A stretch of 64,000 nucleotides of DNA from Granulosicoccus sp045110475 (GTDB lineage Bacteria; Pseudomonadota; Gammaproteobacteria; Granulosicoccales; Granulosicoccaceae). The stretch's first letter is position 1, and the number at the start of each line of letters is the position of its first letter. The translations under genes and the position numbers were made by a program. The notes beneath the pieces were generated by a model, which made no database searches, had not been told where the DNA came from, and was given only the letters and a program-made list of their open reading frames with translations. The stretch covers positions 1 through 64,000 of the forward strand of contig JBGCGC010000106.1 in NCBI GenBank assembly GCA_045110475.1. Direction: 5' to 3'. This document shows, one piece after another, positions 9,384-17,626 of the stretch.

Positions 9384-10079
9384 TTACCAGGCATCGTGGG
9401 TAAACAGATATCCCTTGCCGCGCACGGTTTTTATGAGATACGGCTGAGATGAATCATCGTTGAGTTTCTTTCTTACCCGCGACACAAGGATGTCAATTGA
9501 GCGGTCAAAGCCATCGTATTCAATCCCCCGCAGCTTGCTGACGATATCTTCGCGCGACATAACCTCTCCAGCATTTGAGGCAAGCAGCCAGATTAAATCA
9601 AATTCATTGGAGGATAGTTGAAGCACCTGATCTGACATACTCACACTTCGATTATCAGCATCAACCCGCAGTGCACCAAACGTCAGGCAGCTCAGACTCG
9701 CGGTATCGCGCCGCAGCAGAGTTTGTAACCTGGCAAGCAAGGCCTTGGGACGTACAGGCTTTATCAGGTAGTCACTTGCCCCCACCTCAAGACCGCTGAC
9801 CTCGTCGTTCTCATCACCACGTGCCGTTAGCATCAGGACAGGATTAGCGTAGAACTTGCGGATAGCCTTGCATACCTCAAACCCATTTGCACCAGGCAGG
9901 TTGACATCAAGAATAACCAGATCAGGAATATCATCCTCAACAAGCTCGATAGCAATATCCCCGCGATTGGCAATGCTCACTTGATAATGGTTTTCCGTCA
10001 GGTAGTCTGCAATCCACTGCGCGAGTGATGCATCATCTTCGACGACGAGTATGTGTTCTAACGACGTGTTTTGCGACAC
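9384..10079 (-). CDS. OmpR/RstA-like response regulator
   Basis: A 231-residue regulator with a receiver domain (acidic pocket E14/D15/D16, phospho-acceptor D58 in VILDVNLPG, and the conserved lysine in LIKPVRP) and a C-terminal winged helix (LSSNEFDLIWLLASNAGEVMSRE ... VRGKGYLF). It starts with GTG at 10079 in a TAGTG overlap with the DUF3019 gene; GGAG lies 9 nt upstream. It is the probable binder of the two RstA-like boxes in this region, including the one at its own operon promoter. Confidence 0.93.
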   Translation of the reverse strand: MSQNTSLEHILVVEDDASLAQWIADYLTENHYQVSIANRGDIAIELVEDDIPDLVILDVNLPGANGFEVCKAIRKFYANPVLMLTARGDENDEVSGLEVGASDYLIKPVRPKALLARLQTLLRRDTASLSCLTFGALRVDADNRSVSMSDQVLQLSSNEFDLIWLLASNAGEVMSREDIVSKLRGIEYDGFDRSIDILVSRVRKKLNDDSSQPYLIKTVRGKGYLFTHDAW

Positions 10080-10501
10080 TAGAACAATCTCCAGCGACTG
10101 CGCCGTGTGGAGCGGTTATTGTAGACCCAACTCACCTTGACTGATGTCCGGGCAATAACGGGCTCCTGTTCGCGACCTGCTACAAGATAGAAACTAGTGG
10201 TCTCAGCCGCCTCCAGATTGTAACGATACAATCCCTCAAACTGCCCCTCCCAACACGTTAGTGCAAGTGAGTCACCCTCACGCCACAGGCAGACGAGCTT
10301 GTGAACAGTGCCTGTATCGTCTGACCCCCAGCGAAACTGCACTCGCTGGTAGCACGTCTGACCCTTCAGCAGCGATATACACTTGTTGGGTACTGCGGTG
10401 AATTGAACACCGTCAGCCGACAAGACTGGGGCTACATAGCCGCTGAAAACAGCACAGAGCAGAGTCACAATCAATCGACGCCAAAGCTGACTAGAAGACA
10501 T
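10079..10501 (-). CDS. DUF3019 family exported protein
   Basis: A small secreted protein with an N-terminal signal sequence (hydrophobic stretch ending near VLSADG). The family pattern is visible: paired cysteines (NKCISLLKGQTCYQRV), then KLVCLWR, LTCWEG, and a C-terminal basic WVYNNRSTRRSRWRLF. Function is unknown. Family members often sit next to RstAB-like regulators and MipA proteins, as here. I chose ATG at 10501, which overlaps the end of the MipA gene by 11 bp; a TTG at 10531 would add ten residues. Its position inside the two-component operon suggests an accessory to signalling or to the envelope response. Confidence 0.82.
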   Translation of the reverse strand: MSSSQLWRRLIVTLLCAVFSGYVAPVLSADGVQFTAVPNKCISLLKGQTCYQRVQFRWGSDDTGTVHKLVCLWREGDSLALTCWEGQFEGLYRYNLEAAETTSFYLVAGREQEPVIARTSVKVSWVYNNRSTRRSRWRLF

Positions 10502-11345
10502 AGCTGAGTGCTGTAGAGGCGATGAATCCAACCTTGTCCTCTACCAGTGGGCTGTCGAGGATGGAATCTGGAAGATAGAGGCCCTCGACCGTTGACTTGA
10601 AAAGCCATTTTTCAGTCAATGGCAAGGTCACACCGATCTCCAGTGATGCAAGTATACCGCCCGAGGCTTCATAGCTTGGAATATCAGCGGTAGACTCCTC
10701 CTCGGTAATGCCAAAATAATAATCTACCATGCTATCGGAGAAGTACCTTGCACCAAGCAGTCCATGCAGGTTCCAGTTTCTGATTTGCCGAAACCTACCC
10801 AACTGCAATGCCAACATCTGACCATCATGCTGGCCCGAAATATCACTGTAGCCTTCAAGTTGCAACAGAGTCTTGTCAAAATGATGCGTGGCTCTGATAC
10901 CGGCAACAAAGTCTGACTTACGATAATTAACCGACTCAAAAGCGCCGATACCGGGCTCGTATTCACCAAGTCCGTCTGAGAACACCAGATCGACGCTTGT
11001 GCTGTCGTTACTCCATGGCGTAAACCCCATGGCAAAGATACTGAAACTATTCAAGTTGGTTTCTACAAACAAGCCCCTCCAGTTAGCGCGCCCCTCAATT
11101 AACAGACCAACTTCGACCTCTGCAGCAGTAGGGTCTTCCGGATCCTCTCCCACCCAACCAACAACAGGTATATCGGCCGCTAAAAGCGCAAGGCCCAGTT
11201 CTAGAGACACGGAGGTATCGTTACCTTGTCTGATTTTGTAGGCGATATCAGCACCGTGAGCTGCTTGAAAACCAAGTAGCAAACAAAGAGGTATGACACA
11301 GGCAGCCAGATATCGACAGTACGAACTAATAAACATTTTGTGCAT
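10491..11345 (-). CDS. MipA/OmpV family outer-membrane protein
   Basis: A 284-residue beta-barrel protein with a signal peptide (cleavage likely after AAHG-A) and a C-terminal aromatic residue (ALSYVF), typical of outer-membrane barrels. Alternating-hydrophobic strands run through the body (for example WNLHGLLGARYF and ALQLGRF). MipA proteins scaffold murein enzymes; OmpV-type members are porin-like. It is the first gene of the MipA-DUF3019-regulator-kinase operon and has the RstA-like box about 67 bp upstream. An alternative start is the ATG at 11336. Confidence 0.85.
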   Translation of the reverse strand: MHKMFISSYCRYLAACVIPLCLLLGFQAAHGADIAYKIRQGNDTSVSLELGLALLAADIPVVGWVGEDPEDPTAAEVEVGLLIEGRANWRGLFVETNLNSFSIFAMGFTPWSNDSTSVDLVFSDGLGEYEPGIGAFESVNYRKSDFVAGIRATHHFDKTLLQLEGYSDISGQHDGQMLALQLGRFRQIRNWNLHGLLGARYFSDSMVDYYFGITEEESTADIPSYEASGGILASLEIGVTLPLTEKWLFKSTVEGLYLPDSILDSPLVEDKVGFIASTALSYVF

Positions 11346-11383
11346 TCCGTTAGAGGCTGCTCCCGTTTTCAGCCTTTGTTGAC

Positions 11384-11425
11384 ACTATAGCGGCAACCGC
11401 TCAGGTCATTCTGTAACAGAATGTA
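11384..11425 (-). promoter_or_regulatory. RstA-like box and -10 element upstream of the MipA operon
   Basis: On the minus strand, 11425-11412 reads TACATTCTGTTACA, matching the RstA box TACATNTNGTTACA at all but one position. It is followed after 22 bp by TATAGT (11389-11384). The sequence on the plus strand also forms a 17-bp palindrome, CATTCTGTAACAGAATG. This predicts autoregulation of the operon. Confidence 0.68.
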
Positions 11426-11801
11426 CTGTTGATCTACTGTCCACAATAGTGTTCCGGATCGCGTTGGCCACAATGTTGAATCGCATTGCACAGAAGAATC
11501 ATATTGTCTTTGCGTGACAGTTATCTTATTGATAAGCTTATGGAAAACGCAACACCCACATAAAACCCAGCAAGTCTCTGCATCGATCAGTGGTGGAGCT
11601 GATCAAACTCAGTTACACCAAACGGGCGGGAACCTTGGCGTTCTGGCGAGTTCATCGGCATTCGAGCACAGTATTCGATATCAGAGTGCATCGATAAATT
11701 TGCGATTCATCGCAGGTTAGCGAACAAAAGCAAGGCTACAGTTGCTCGTCTATCAACATCTCTGGTGGTCAGATGGGGTTGCCGCGAGCAAAAATGGCGA
11801 T
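11426..11801. other. Non-coding interval, nothing recognised
   Basis: Together with the tandem repeat and the stretch up to 12034, this forms a gap of about 690 bp between the MipA operon promoter and the end of the next lipoprotein gene. Short open frames at 11514-11720 and 11773-12012 have no recognisable product. I see no RNA gene or transposase remnant. Confidence 0.4.
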
Positions 11802-11855
11802 CTCAATCGGCTCAATCGGCTCAATCGGCTCAATCGGCTCAATCGGCTCAATCGG
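11802..11855 (+). repeat. Six perfect tandem copies of a 9-bp unit
   Basis: CTCAATCGG is repeated six times without variation. Because the unit is a multiple of three, an open frame through it would encode (Gly-Ser-Ile)n, but that frame (11773-12012) resembles no known protein. Perfect copies suggest recent slippage, so the copy number may vary between strains. Confidence 0.95.
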
Positions 11856-12034
11856 AAATAGTGCCAGACGTTACGAAGTCTCGATAGTACTGCTCTGCCT
11901 AGGGATGGACGTCAACCTATACACAAATGACCAAACTTGGCATTGTTTTGTACACGTAAGAGCTTGCGCACAAGCACAACAGCCTGCGGCAAACCCTCAC
12001 CATGCGGCGTAACACCGCTTTGAAAAAACGGAAA

Positions 12035-12970
12035 TTACTCCGCAACCGTTGTGGCTTGATGAAATGCAATACCGTCGACGAAATCGAGGCGTTGAATCTT
12101 GCGCTCATAACGGGTGTCGATGTTTAAGGTTGTGTTCCTCGCGAACTCGAGAACTTCCGGAGGCATACTGAATTCGCCATCGTCCACAAGATCGCAGATA
12201 ACAGGAAATCCTACAAAATTGCCGTCATCGTCAAAGCCCCTGGCTACAATCTTAAAATAGCTACCGGGCACGTTAGGGCCAGGCACCCACGTAAACGGTG
12301 CCAGGGCGTCTGCGACTTGAAGACGACCGGCCTCTGGACTGATCCTGACCGGCAACGTAGGCTCGTACAATGGATACGCCGCGACGTTAGGAAAGATGTC
12401 ACCAGGAACAGAAAGCGTGGCTCCCTCAGGAATGGGTCCGGGCAAGATATCAATATTTTCATAGAATCCCGGATCATCCTCAGCCTGCAGCAATTGCACA
12501 AACGTACCGCCGGGCGAATTTATGGTAACCGAAATCCCGCCGGTCACACGAGAGCTAGTCCCACCACCCGTTCCGCCATCAACGGCGTTCAGATCCCTGA
12601 TTTCGCAAGTATCAAGAACTGGAGCATAAAAATCCATGAGTTCTTGCATCGTAATATCGTTGCCATAGCGCAACAGTGACACTGAAGCATCACCACCGCC
12701 GCTAGGCATAAACCCGTCCGAACGAAACAACGAAACGTTAGCGTGCAGCGTTGAACCCGTATTTGTCGGCAGCCTTTCGTCGCGCGTGCTTAACCCTGTA
12801 ACCATCAGGCCCGGAACATCAAACGACACATCATCATTGGCGGGACGATTCGTCGCAGGCGCCGTGTCGTCACTACTGCTACTACATGCACCGAGGACCA
12901 AGGCTGCAGCAATGGGCAGTATACCTACGCGTAACTGGCGCTTGCAGGATAGGATTTTCGGCGTGTTCAT
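12035..12970 (-). CDS. Lipoprotein of unknown function
   Basis: A 311-residue protein with a long N-terminal region, a hydrophobic segment and a lipobox (LVLGAC, cysteine near residue 29) followed by a Ser/Asp-rich linker, typical of outer-membrane lipoproteins. The body is acidic and Gly/Pro-rich with no motif I recognise; two cysteine-containing stretches (DTCEIRDL and PVICDLVDD) might form a disulfide. It is a single gene facing away from ntrB. Its promoter lies in the same interval as the ntrB regulatory boxes. Confidence 0.7.
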   Translation of the reverse strand: MNTPKILSCKRQLRVGILPIAAALVLGACSSSSDDTAPATNRPANDDVSFDVPGLMVTGLSTRDERLPTNTGSTLHANVSLFRSDGFMPSGGGDASVSLLRYGNDITMQELMDFYAPVLDTCEIRDLNAVDGGTGGGTSSRVTGGISVTINSPGGTFVQLLQAEDDPGFYENIDILPGPIPEGATLSVPGDIFPNVAAYPLYEPTLPVRISPEAGRLQVADALAPFTWVPGPNVPGSYFKIVARGFDDDGNFVGFPVICDLVDDGEFSMPPEVLEFARNTTLNIDTRYERKIQRLDFVDGIAFHQATTVAE

Positions 12971-13187
12971 TAAGTTTGTTCCATCAAGTTAGAAAGAACT
13001 ATAAATGTAACATCGAACACAGCAAGTCAATCACACGGAATATTGCGTAGCGGAAAATACAGGGCAGACGAAAAAAACGCCTATTGCATCAAAAAATACA
13101 GCGGTGTTTTTTCTGTCGTGGTCTCGATTTGCCTGTACCTCTGCGCACGGAATAGCTGTCTCAATTCTTTCTACTCTCTACTCGTAT

Positions 13188-13259
13188 TTGCATAATAGTG
13201 CAAGTCATTAAAGCACTTTATTAGTGCAATAGTCGCCATCAGCGCACCATATTAGAGCG
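13188..13259 (+). promoter_or_regulatory. Cluster of three NtrC-type boxes upstream of ntrB
   Basis: TTGCATAATAGTGCAA lies at 13188-13203, the perfect palindrome GCACTTTATTAGTGC at 13213-13227, and a weaker CGCACCATATTAGAGCG at 13243-13259. The middle one differs from the glnA box core in only two bases. About 105 bp separate the last box from the ntrB start, and no clear -24/-12 element was found there. NtrC may therefore act as an autorepressor at a sigma-70 promoter, as at E. coli glnL. The rest of the 12971-13364 gap is A/T-rich with no gene seen. Confidence 0.75.
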
Positions 13260-13364
13260 TATAATATTTGAAAGAAGAATCGTAAGGGGGTCTAAGCTAT
13301 TGTATTAATTAAGTTTAATTCACTGGCTTGATTTAAATCCTTCCGCTTCAACACGGAGCGCAAT

Positions 13365-14453
13365 TTGCAATCAAATCATGTGAACACGATATCCGAGCCG
13401 CTAGCAATCAACCCTGAGTCCCTACTCGACTCCATGGCAACTGCCGTGGTGGCAATAGATACGACCATGCGGATTCTCTGCGTAAACAGTGCCGCGGAAC
13501 AGCTCCTCGGCATCAGCGCGCGTCGCGCTATCGAACAACGACTGACGCGGATACTAACCATACCCGACACGCTTTTCGCCCGACTCCTCGAGGCTAGCAA
13601 AAACGGCCAACCATTCACCGACCGCCAGATCATGGTAGAGCCACACGGCCAGGACCCACAGATTGTGGATGTCTCAATCTCGCCGTTTCCCAGCGGTGAA
13701 CAACTGGCTGGTCTTATACTGGAAATCAACACGATAGACAGGCCAATGCGCATTGCGCGCGACGAGGCCATGCTGGCTCAACAGGAGCACGCCCGGTCCT
13801 TGTTGCGCGGACTGGCTCACGAGATAAAAAATCCATTAGGCGGTTTACGTGGGGCAGCCCAGTTACTGGACAGGCAACTCCCCGACCCCGAACTCGGTGA
13901 ATACACCAATATAATTATCAGGGAAGCAGACCGTCTGCAAGGGTTGATCGATCGTATGCTGGGACCAACGACGCGCCCGAGAAGCGATCGGCTGAACCTG
14001 CATGAGGTACTGGAACACGTTCGAAAAATCGTTATCGCAGGCGCGCCCGACGGCGTGCGCATTAGCTTTGATTATGATCCCAGTATTCCGGAGTGCCTTA
14101 CCGATCGAGACCGTCTGGTTCAGGTGATTCTGAATATCGCAGGCAACGCGCTTCAGGCAGTGGGAGATTCCGGGCAGATTGTTTTCAAGTCTCGTGTCAT
14201 CAGCAATTTCACCATCGGGGGAACACGTCACCCGCTGGTTGCCAGTATCTCACTGCATGACAACGGATCTGGTGTACCGGAACACCTTATCGATCAAATT
14301 TTTTATCCCATGGTTACTGGTACCGATCAAGGTACCGGACTTGGCTTATCAATCGCACAATCCATGATGAATCAGTTGGGCGGTCTTATTGAATGCCGCA
14401 GCGAACCCGGCAATACCACCTTTACAGTACTTATACCGATGGAGATAGCATGA
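13365..14453 (+). CDS. ntrB: Nitrogen regulation sensor kinase NtrB
   Basis: A cytoplasmic two-component kinase that phosphorylates NtrC in response to nitrogen status through PII. The 362 residues contain a PAS domain (about 20-125), a HisKA domain with H152 in GLAHEIKNPLGGLRGAAQLL, and a HATPase domain (N-box GNALQAVG, DNGSGVP, GTGLGLSIAQSMM). The start is TTG at 13365, supported by GGAG 6 nt upstream; a GTG at 13380 is the alternative. Its stop overlaps the ntrC start (ATGA). Confidence 0.95.
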   Translation: MQSNHVNTISEPLAINPESLLDSMATAVVAIDTTMRILCVNSAAEQLLGISARRAIEQRLTRILTIPDTLFARLLEASKNGQPFTDRQIMVEPHGQDPQIVDVSISPFPSGEQLAGLILEINTIDRPMRIARDEAMLAQQEHARSLLRGLAHEIKNPLGGLRGAAQLLDRQLPDPELGEYTNIIIREADRLQGLIDRMLGPTTRPRSDRLNLHEVLEHVRKIVIAGAPDGVRISFDYDPSIPECLTDRDRLVQVILNIAGNALQAVGDSGQIVFKSRVISNFTIGGTRHPLVASISLHDNGSGVPEHLIDQIFYPMVTGTDQGTGLGLSIAQSMMNQLGGLIECRSEPGNTTFTVLIPMEIA

Positions 14454-15868
14454 GCGACGAATACGTATGGGTCATTGATGATGACCAATCGATCCGTTGG
14501 GTATTAGAGAAAACCTTGAAGCAGGCTGGCATGCAGGTCAATGCCTTTGAATCGGCAGACGAGGCGCTTGAGGCCATGCGCGACAACGCCTTGGCTCCGG
14601 ACGCTGTCATTAGTGATATCAGGATGCCGGGCTCCGACGGGCTCACTTTACTGGATCAGTTCAAGCAGTCTCACCCGGAGACGCCCGTGCTGATAATGAC
14701 TGCGTTTTCTGATCTGGACAGTACCGTCTCGGCCTACGAAGGGGGCGCTTTTGAATATATCCCCAAGCCATTTGATGTTGATACCGTGTTGGAGCAGGTA
14801 AAACGTGCCTGCAATGCACAGAAAGAGGAACGCGCAGCAGAACGAATGACTGCCCGCGGCAAAAAACCCCAGACACAGGAAGAGCCCGCTGAACTGATTG
14901 GTGATGCGCCAGCCATGCAGGATGTCTTCAAAGCCATCGGACGACTTTCCCGTTCAAAGATCACAGTGCTGATCAATGGAGAAAGTGGTACTGGTAAGGA
15001 ACTCATTGCACACGCCCTGCACCGACATAGCCCGCGAGCTGCCAAGCCGTTCGTTGCTCTGAATATGGCAGCGATCCCACATGATCTAATGGAATCTGAG
15101 CTTTTCGGTCATGAGAAAGGCTCGTTTACCGGAGCTCAGAGCACTCGTATCGGTCGCTTTGAACAATCCGATGGAGGTACGCTGTTTCTGGATGAAATCG
15201 GTGACATGCCGGCGACATTACAGACTCGCTTGCTAAGAGTGTTGGCGGATGGACAGTTCTATCGCGTCGGTGGCCATGTTCCTATAACAGTTGATGTCCG
15301 GATCATCGCCGCAACCCATCAGGACCTTGAAACACTGGTGGAAGAAAAACGTTTTCGCGAAGACCTGTTTCACAGACTCAACGTGATTCGGATTGAAGCA
15401 CCACCACTGCGGAATCGACGCGAGGACATTCCACGCCTGCTCAAACACTTCTTGCTGAAAGCTGCAAAGGAGCTGGGCGAAGAGGCTAAGGTGATGACGC
15501 CTGAATTTGAAACCTACGTGTCTTCATTGCCCTGGCCCGGCAACGTGCGCCAGCTACAAAACACCGCCCACTGGCTTACGGTGATGGCCAGTAGCAAGGA
15601 ACTGACAATTCAGGACATGCCAGAGCCTGTAAGTGATTCATCAAGCAAACGCGAAAACGATTGGGAAAGCGGCTTTCGGCAATGGGCAAATCGTCAACTA
15701 CAGGACGGGCATATTGATCTACTCGGAATGTCACAGCCAGCGATGGAACGTATACTCATTCAAAGTGCTCTGAACAAAACACAGGACAGACGTCAGGAAG
15801 CGGCGCGTCTTATAGGTTGGGGTCGAAACACTCTTACCAGGAAAATCAAGGAGCTGGGCCTGGATTGA
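14450..15868 (+). CDS. ntrC: Nitrogen regulation response regulator NtrC
   Basis: A sigma-54 enhancer-binding protein that activates nitrogen-starvation genes such as glnA. Its 472 residues hold a receiver (D56 in AVISDIRMPG), an AAA+ domain with Walker A GESGTGKE at about 177-184, the sigma-54 contact loop as GSFTGA at 224-229 (Ser instead of the usual Ala), Walker B TLFLDEIGDM and arginine fingers, and a C-terminal Fis-type HTH (RQEAARLIGWGRNTLTRKIKELG). An open frame extends upstream to 14393, but the ATG at 14450, overlapping the ntrB stop, is the natural start. Confidence 0.96.
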   Translation: MSDEYVWVIDDDQSIRWVLEKTLKQAGMQVNAFESADEALEAMRDNALAPDAVISDIRMPGSDGLTLLDQFKQSHPETPVLIMTAFSDLDSTVSAYEGGAFEYIPKPFDVDTVLEQVKRACNAQKEERAAERMTARGKKPQTQEEPAELIGDAPAMQDVFKAIGRLSRSKITVLINGESGTGKELIAHALHRHSPRAAKPFVALNMAAIPHDLMESELFGHEKGSFTGAQSTRIGRFEQSDGGTLFLDEIGDMPATLQTRLLRVLADGQFYRVGGHVPITVDVRIIAATHQDLETLVEEKRFREDLFHRLNVIRIEAPPLRNRREDIPRLLKHFLLKAAKELGEEAKVMTPEFETYVSSLPWPGNVRQLQNTAHWLTVMASSKELTIQDMPEPVSDSSSKRENDWESGFRQWANRQLQDGHIDLLGMSQPAMERILIQSALNKTQDRRQEAARLIGWGRNTLTRKIKELGLD

Positions 15869-16545
15869 TGACATCTGCAGTACCCATTGCCCAAGCCCTG
15901 ATCGTGGCATTTGCAATAAGCCTGTCACCTTTTGCCAAGGCCACAGATATCTCGGGTGTTGCTCGGGTTGTGGATGGGGATACGTTGCGCATTGGTACAC
16001 AGACAATTCGGCTCTACGGTATTGACGCTCCCGAGAGCGGACAGGATTGCCTGCGAAAAAACGGAAGCTCATACAATTGCGGCGAGTTGTCCGAAAAGGC
16101 ACTGAAAGCTCTGGTGCGCAAGAAGACATCTTGCTCCGGAACTGAATTTGATAACTATGATCGACTCATAGCCATTTGCAGCGCTGAGGGTGTTGAAATA
16201 AACCGGGAGCTGGTACGTAAAGGGTACGCTCTTGCATTTAGAAAATTTTCTGAAAAATACATTGCTGATGAACAGATGGCGGAAGCTGCTACCGTTGGTA
16301 TGTGGGCTGGTAGCTTCGAGACACCTGCGGATTTCAGGGCAAAACGATGGCAATCTGCCGTCACCAGTGCACCGTCCCCCGACTGCCCCATAAAAGGCAA
16401 CATCAACCGCAACGGAGAGCGGATCTACCACGCCCCGTGGTCTCGATCTTACGAACGAACGCGCATCAATACCAGTAAGTCAGAACGTTGGTTTTGTACG
16501 GAAGCCGAAGCATTAGCTGCGGGTTGGCGCGCGCCTTATCGCTAA
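15868..16545 (+). CDS. Secreted thermonuclease-like protein (SNase plus sunset-type C-terminus)
   Basis: A 225-residue exported protein with a signal peptide (about 1-25, cut near AKA-TD) and a staphylococcal nuclease-like domain: VVDGDTLRIGTQTIRLYGIDAPE and YDRLIAIC, carrying the expected arginine/glutamate active-site neighbourhood. A short C-terminal module, CPIKGNINRNGERIYH...RWFCTEAEALAAGWR, matches the pattern I know as a sunset domain. The start shares one base with the ntrC stop (TGATG), so it is translated with ntrBC. A nuclease in a nitrogen operon fits DNA/RNA scavenging for nitrogen, but that is inference. Confidence 0.85.
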   Translation: MTSAVPIAQALIVAFAISLSPFAKATDISGVARVVDGDTLRIGTQTIRLYGIDAPESGQDCLRKNGSSYNCGELSEKALKALVRKKTSCSGTEFDNYDRLIAICSAEGVEINRELVRKGYALAFRKFSEKYIADEQMAEAATVGMWAGSFETPADFRAKRWQSAVTSAPSPDCPIKGNINRNGERIYHAPWSRSYERTRINTSKSERWFCTEAEALAAGWRAPYR

Positions 16546-16733
16546 GTGTCAATAAGTTATGGCATCGGCCTTGCCATCGTCAGGAACTTCATCACCCAAT
16601 AGGCTGGCTCTATAGAAGTACGCTCTGTACCAGGCCACGTAGGCTGTTTAAGTGTTGAATGCTTATACAAGCTTGTGAATGGAGGTGTGTACCTGCCAAT
16701 CAGGGGAGTCTCATGGTTTCTCAGGGCGACTCG

Positions 16734-17459
16734 TTACTCTCGCAACACACCGGCACAGTTAGCGTTGTCACTTAACAAATCCCACTCACCATTACGCGTG
16801 CATGTTGCCGCAAATGAGCGGTGTACACGAAAGCGCCCACTGTTGGCTTTGCCGTCATCCAGCCTGGCATCCAGTTGAGACAGAATATGTACCGGTACCT
16901 GACTACCGGTGTAGATTTCGTTTGCAGGGTTATCGGCATCAGCAGCTTGCGCGCTGTAACTGATTTTGTAGTAGCCATTAAACGGATTTTGCGGACAGGT
17001 GTGTGGACCACAATTAACATCAGTTGATGAGCCTGCAGATGCCTGCGCCCCATCGTAGTTTCCACTGATAAAGCCTGCCAGCGACAACTGCTGCCAGACC
17101 CCTGCTCGCTCGGATGGGTCGTCGACTCTGCCGTTGCCGTCGCCAGCAACCGCCGCGCTATCTATCTGCATGGGTGCCTTAGGGAAGTCACCGGGGATTG
17201 AGCGGTAGCGATCCTGAAACGACAACCATGCGGTACGTATGCCATCGATTTCGGTAGACATTGAGCGCACTCTGGCACTGTCGACAAGTGCCTGTCCCTT
17301 GAATACACCGCCAAGAATCAGACCAACAATGACCAGCACAATGGCAATTTCTACCAGTGTAAACCCAGCCTGCGACAAAGCAGACGGCATACTGCACGGA
17401 TGCTGCCGTGATCGCCACTTGTTATTCATACCGACACATTTGTCATGCTTGACACACAT
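16734..17459 (-). CDS. Orphan type IV pilin/pseudopilin-like protein
   Basis: Carries the class III signal QAG-FTLVEIAIVLVIVGLILGGV, with the prepilin peptidase site between G and F and Glu at +5. The ATG at 17459 is backed by AAGGAG 8 nt upstream and gives an unusually long leader of about 32 residues before the cut site; ATG at 17429 would shorten it. The periplasmic part has several cysteines (NCGPHTCPQNPFNGYY and a C-terminal pair). No other secretion or pilus genes are nearby, so it is an orphan that would rely on a peptidase and machinery encoded elsewhere. Confidence 0.8.
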   Translation of the reverse strand: MCVKHDKCVGMNNKWRSRQHPCSMPSALSQAGFTLVEIAIVLVIVGLILGGVFKGQALVDSARVRSMSTEIDGIRTAWLSFQDRYRSIPGDFPKAPMQIDSAAVAGDGNGRVDDPSERAGVWQQLSLAGFISGNYDGAQASAGSSTDVNCGPHTCPQNPFNGYYKISYSAQAADADNPANEIYTGSQVPVHILSQLDARLDDGKANSGRFRVHRSFAATCTRNGEWDLLSDNANCAGVLRE

Positions 17460-17626
17460 CCTTTGCGCTCCTTCATAAAATCAACGAGTCATCGAATGCA
17501 CGGGGGCACCGATGTTCAGGATCTCCGTTCCTGATGATTTAATTCTAGCATTGGATGCCAGCTCAACAGGCGTAACTGTCGTAGGGGCACTGAAACAAAT
17601 ACCAGTAATTAAACACGACATACCTG

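Noticed and set aside
11802..11855. Possible CRISPR or CRISPR-like array
   Set aside because: Units are contiguous 9-mers without spacers, and no cas gene is present.
11773..12012. 79-residue frame with Gly-Ser-Ile repeats as a gene
   Set aside because: The repeat alone drives the composition; no RBS, no homologous pattern and the flanking sequence looks non-coding.
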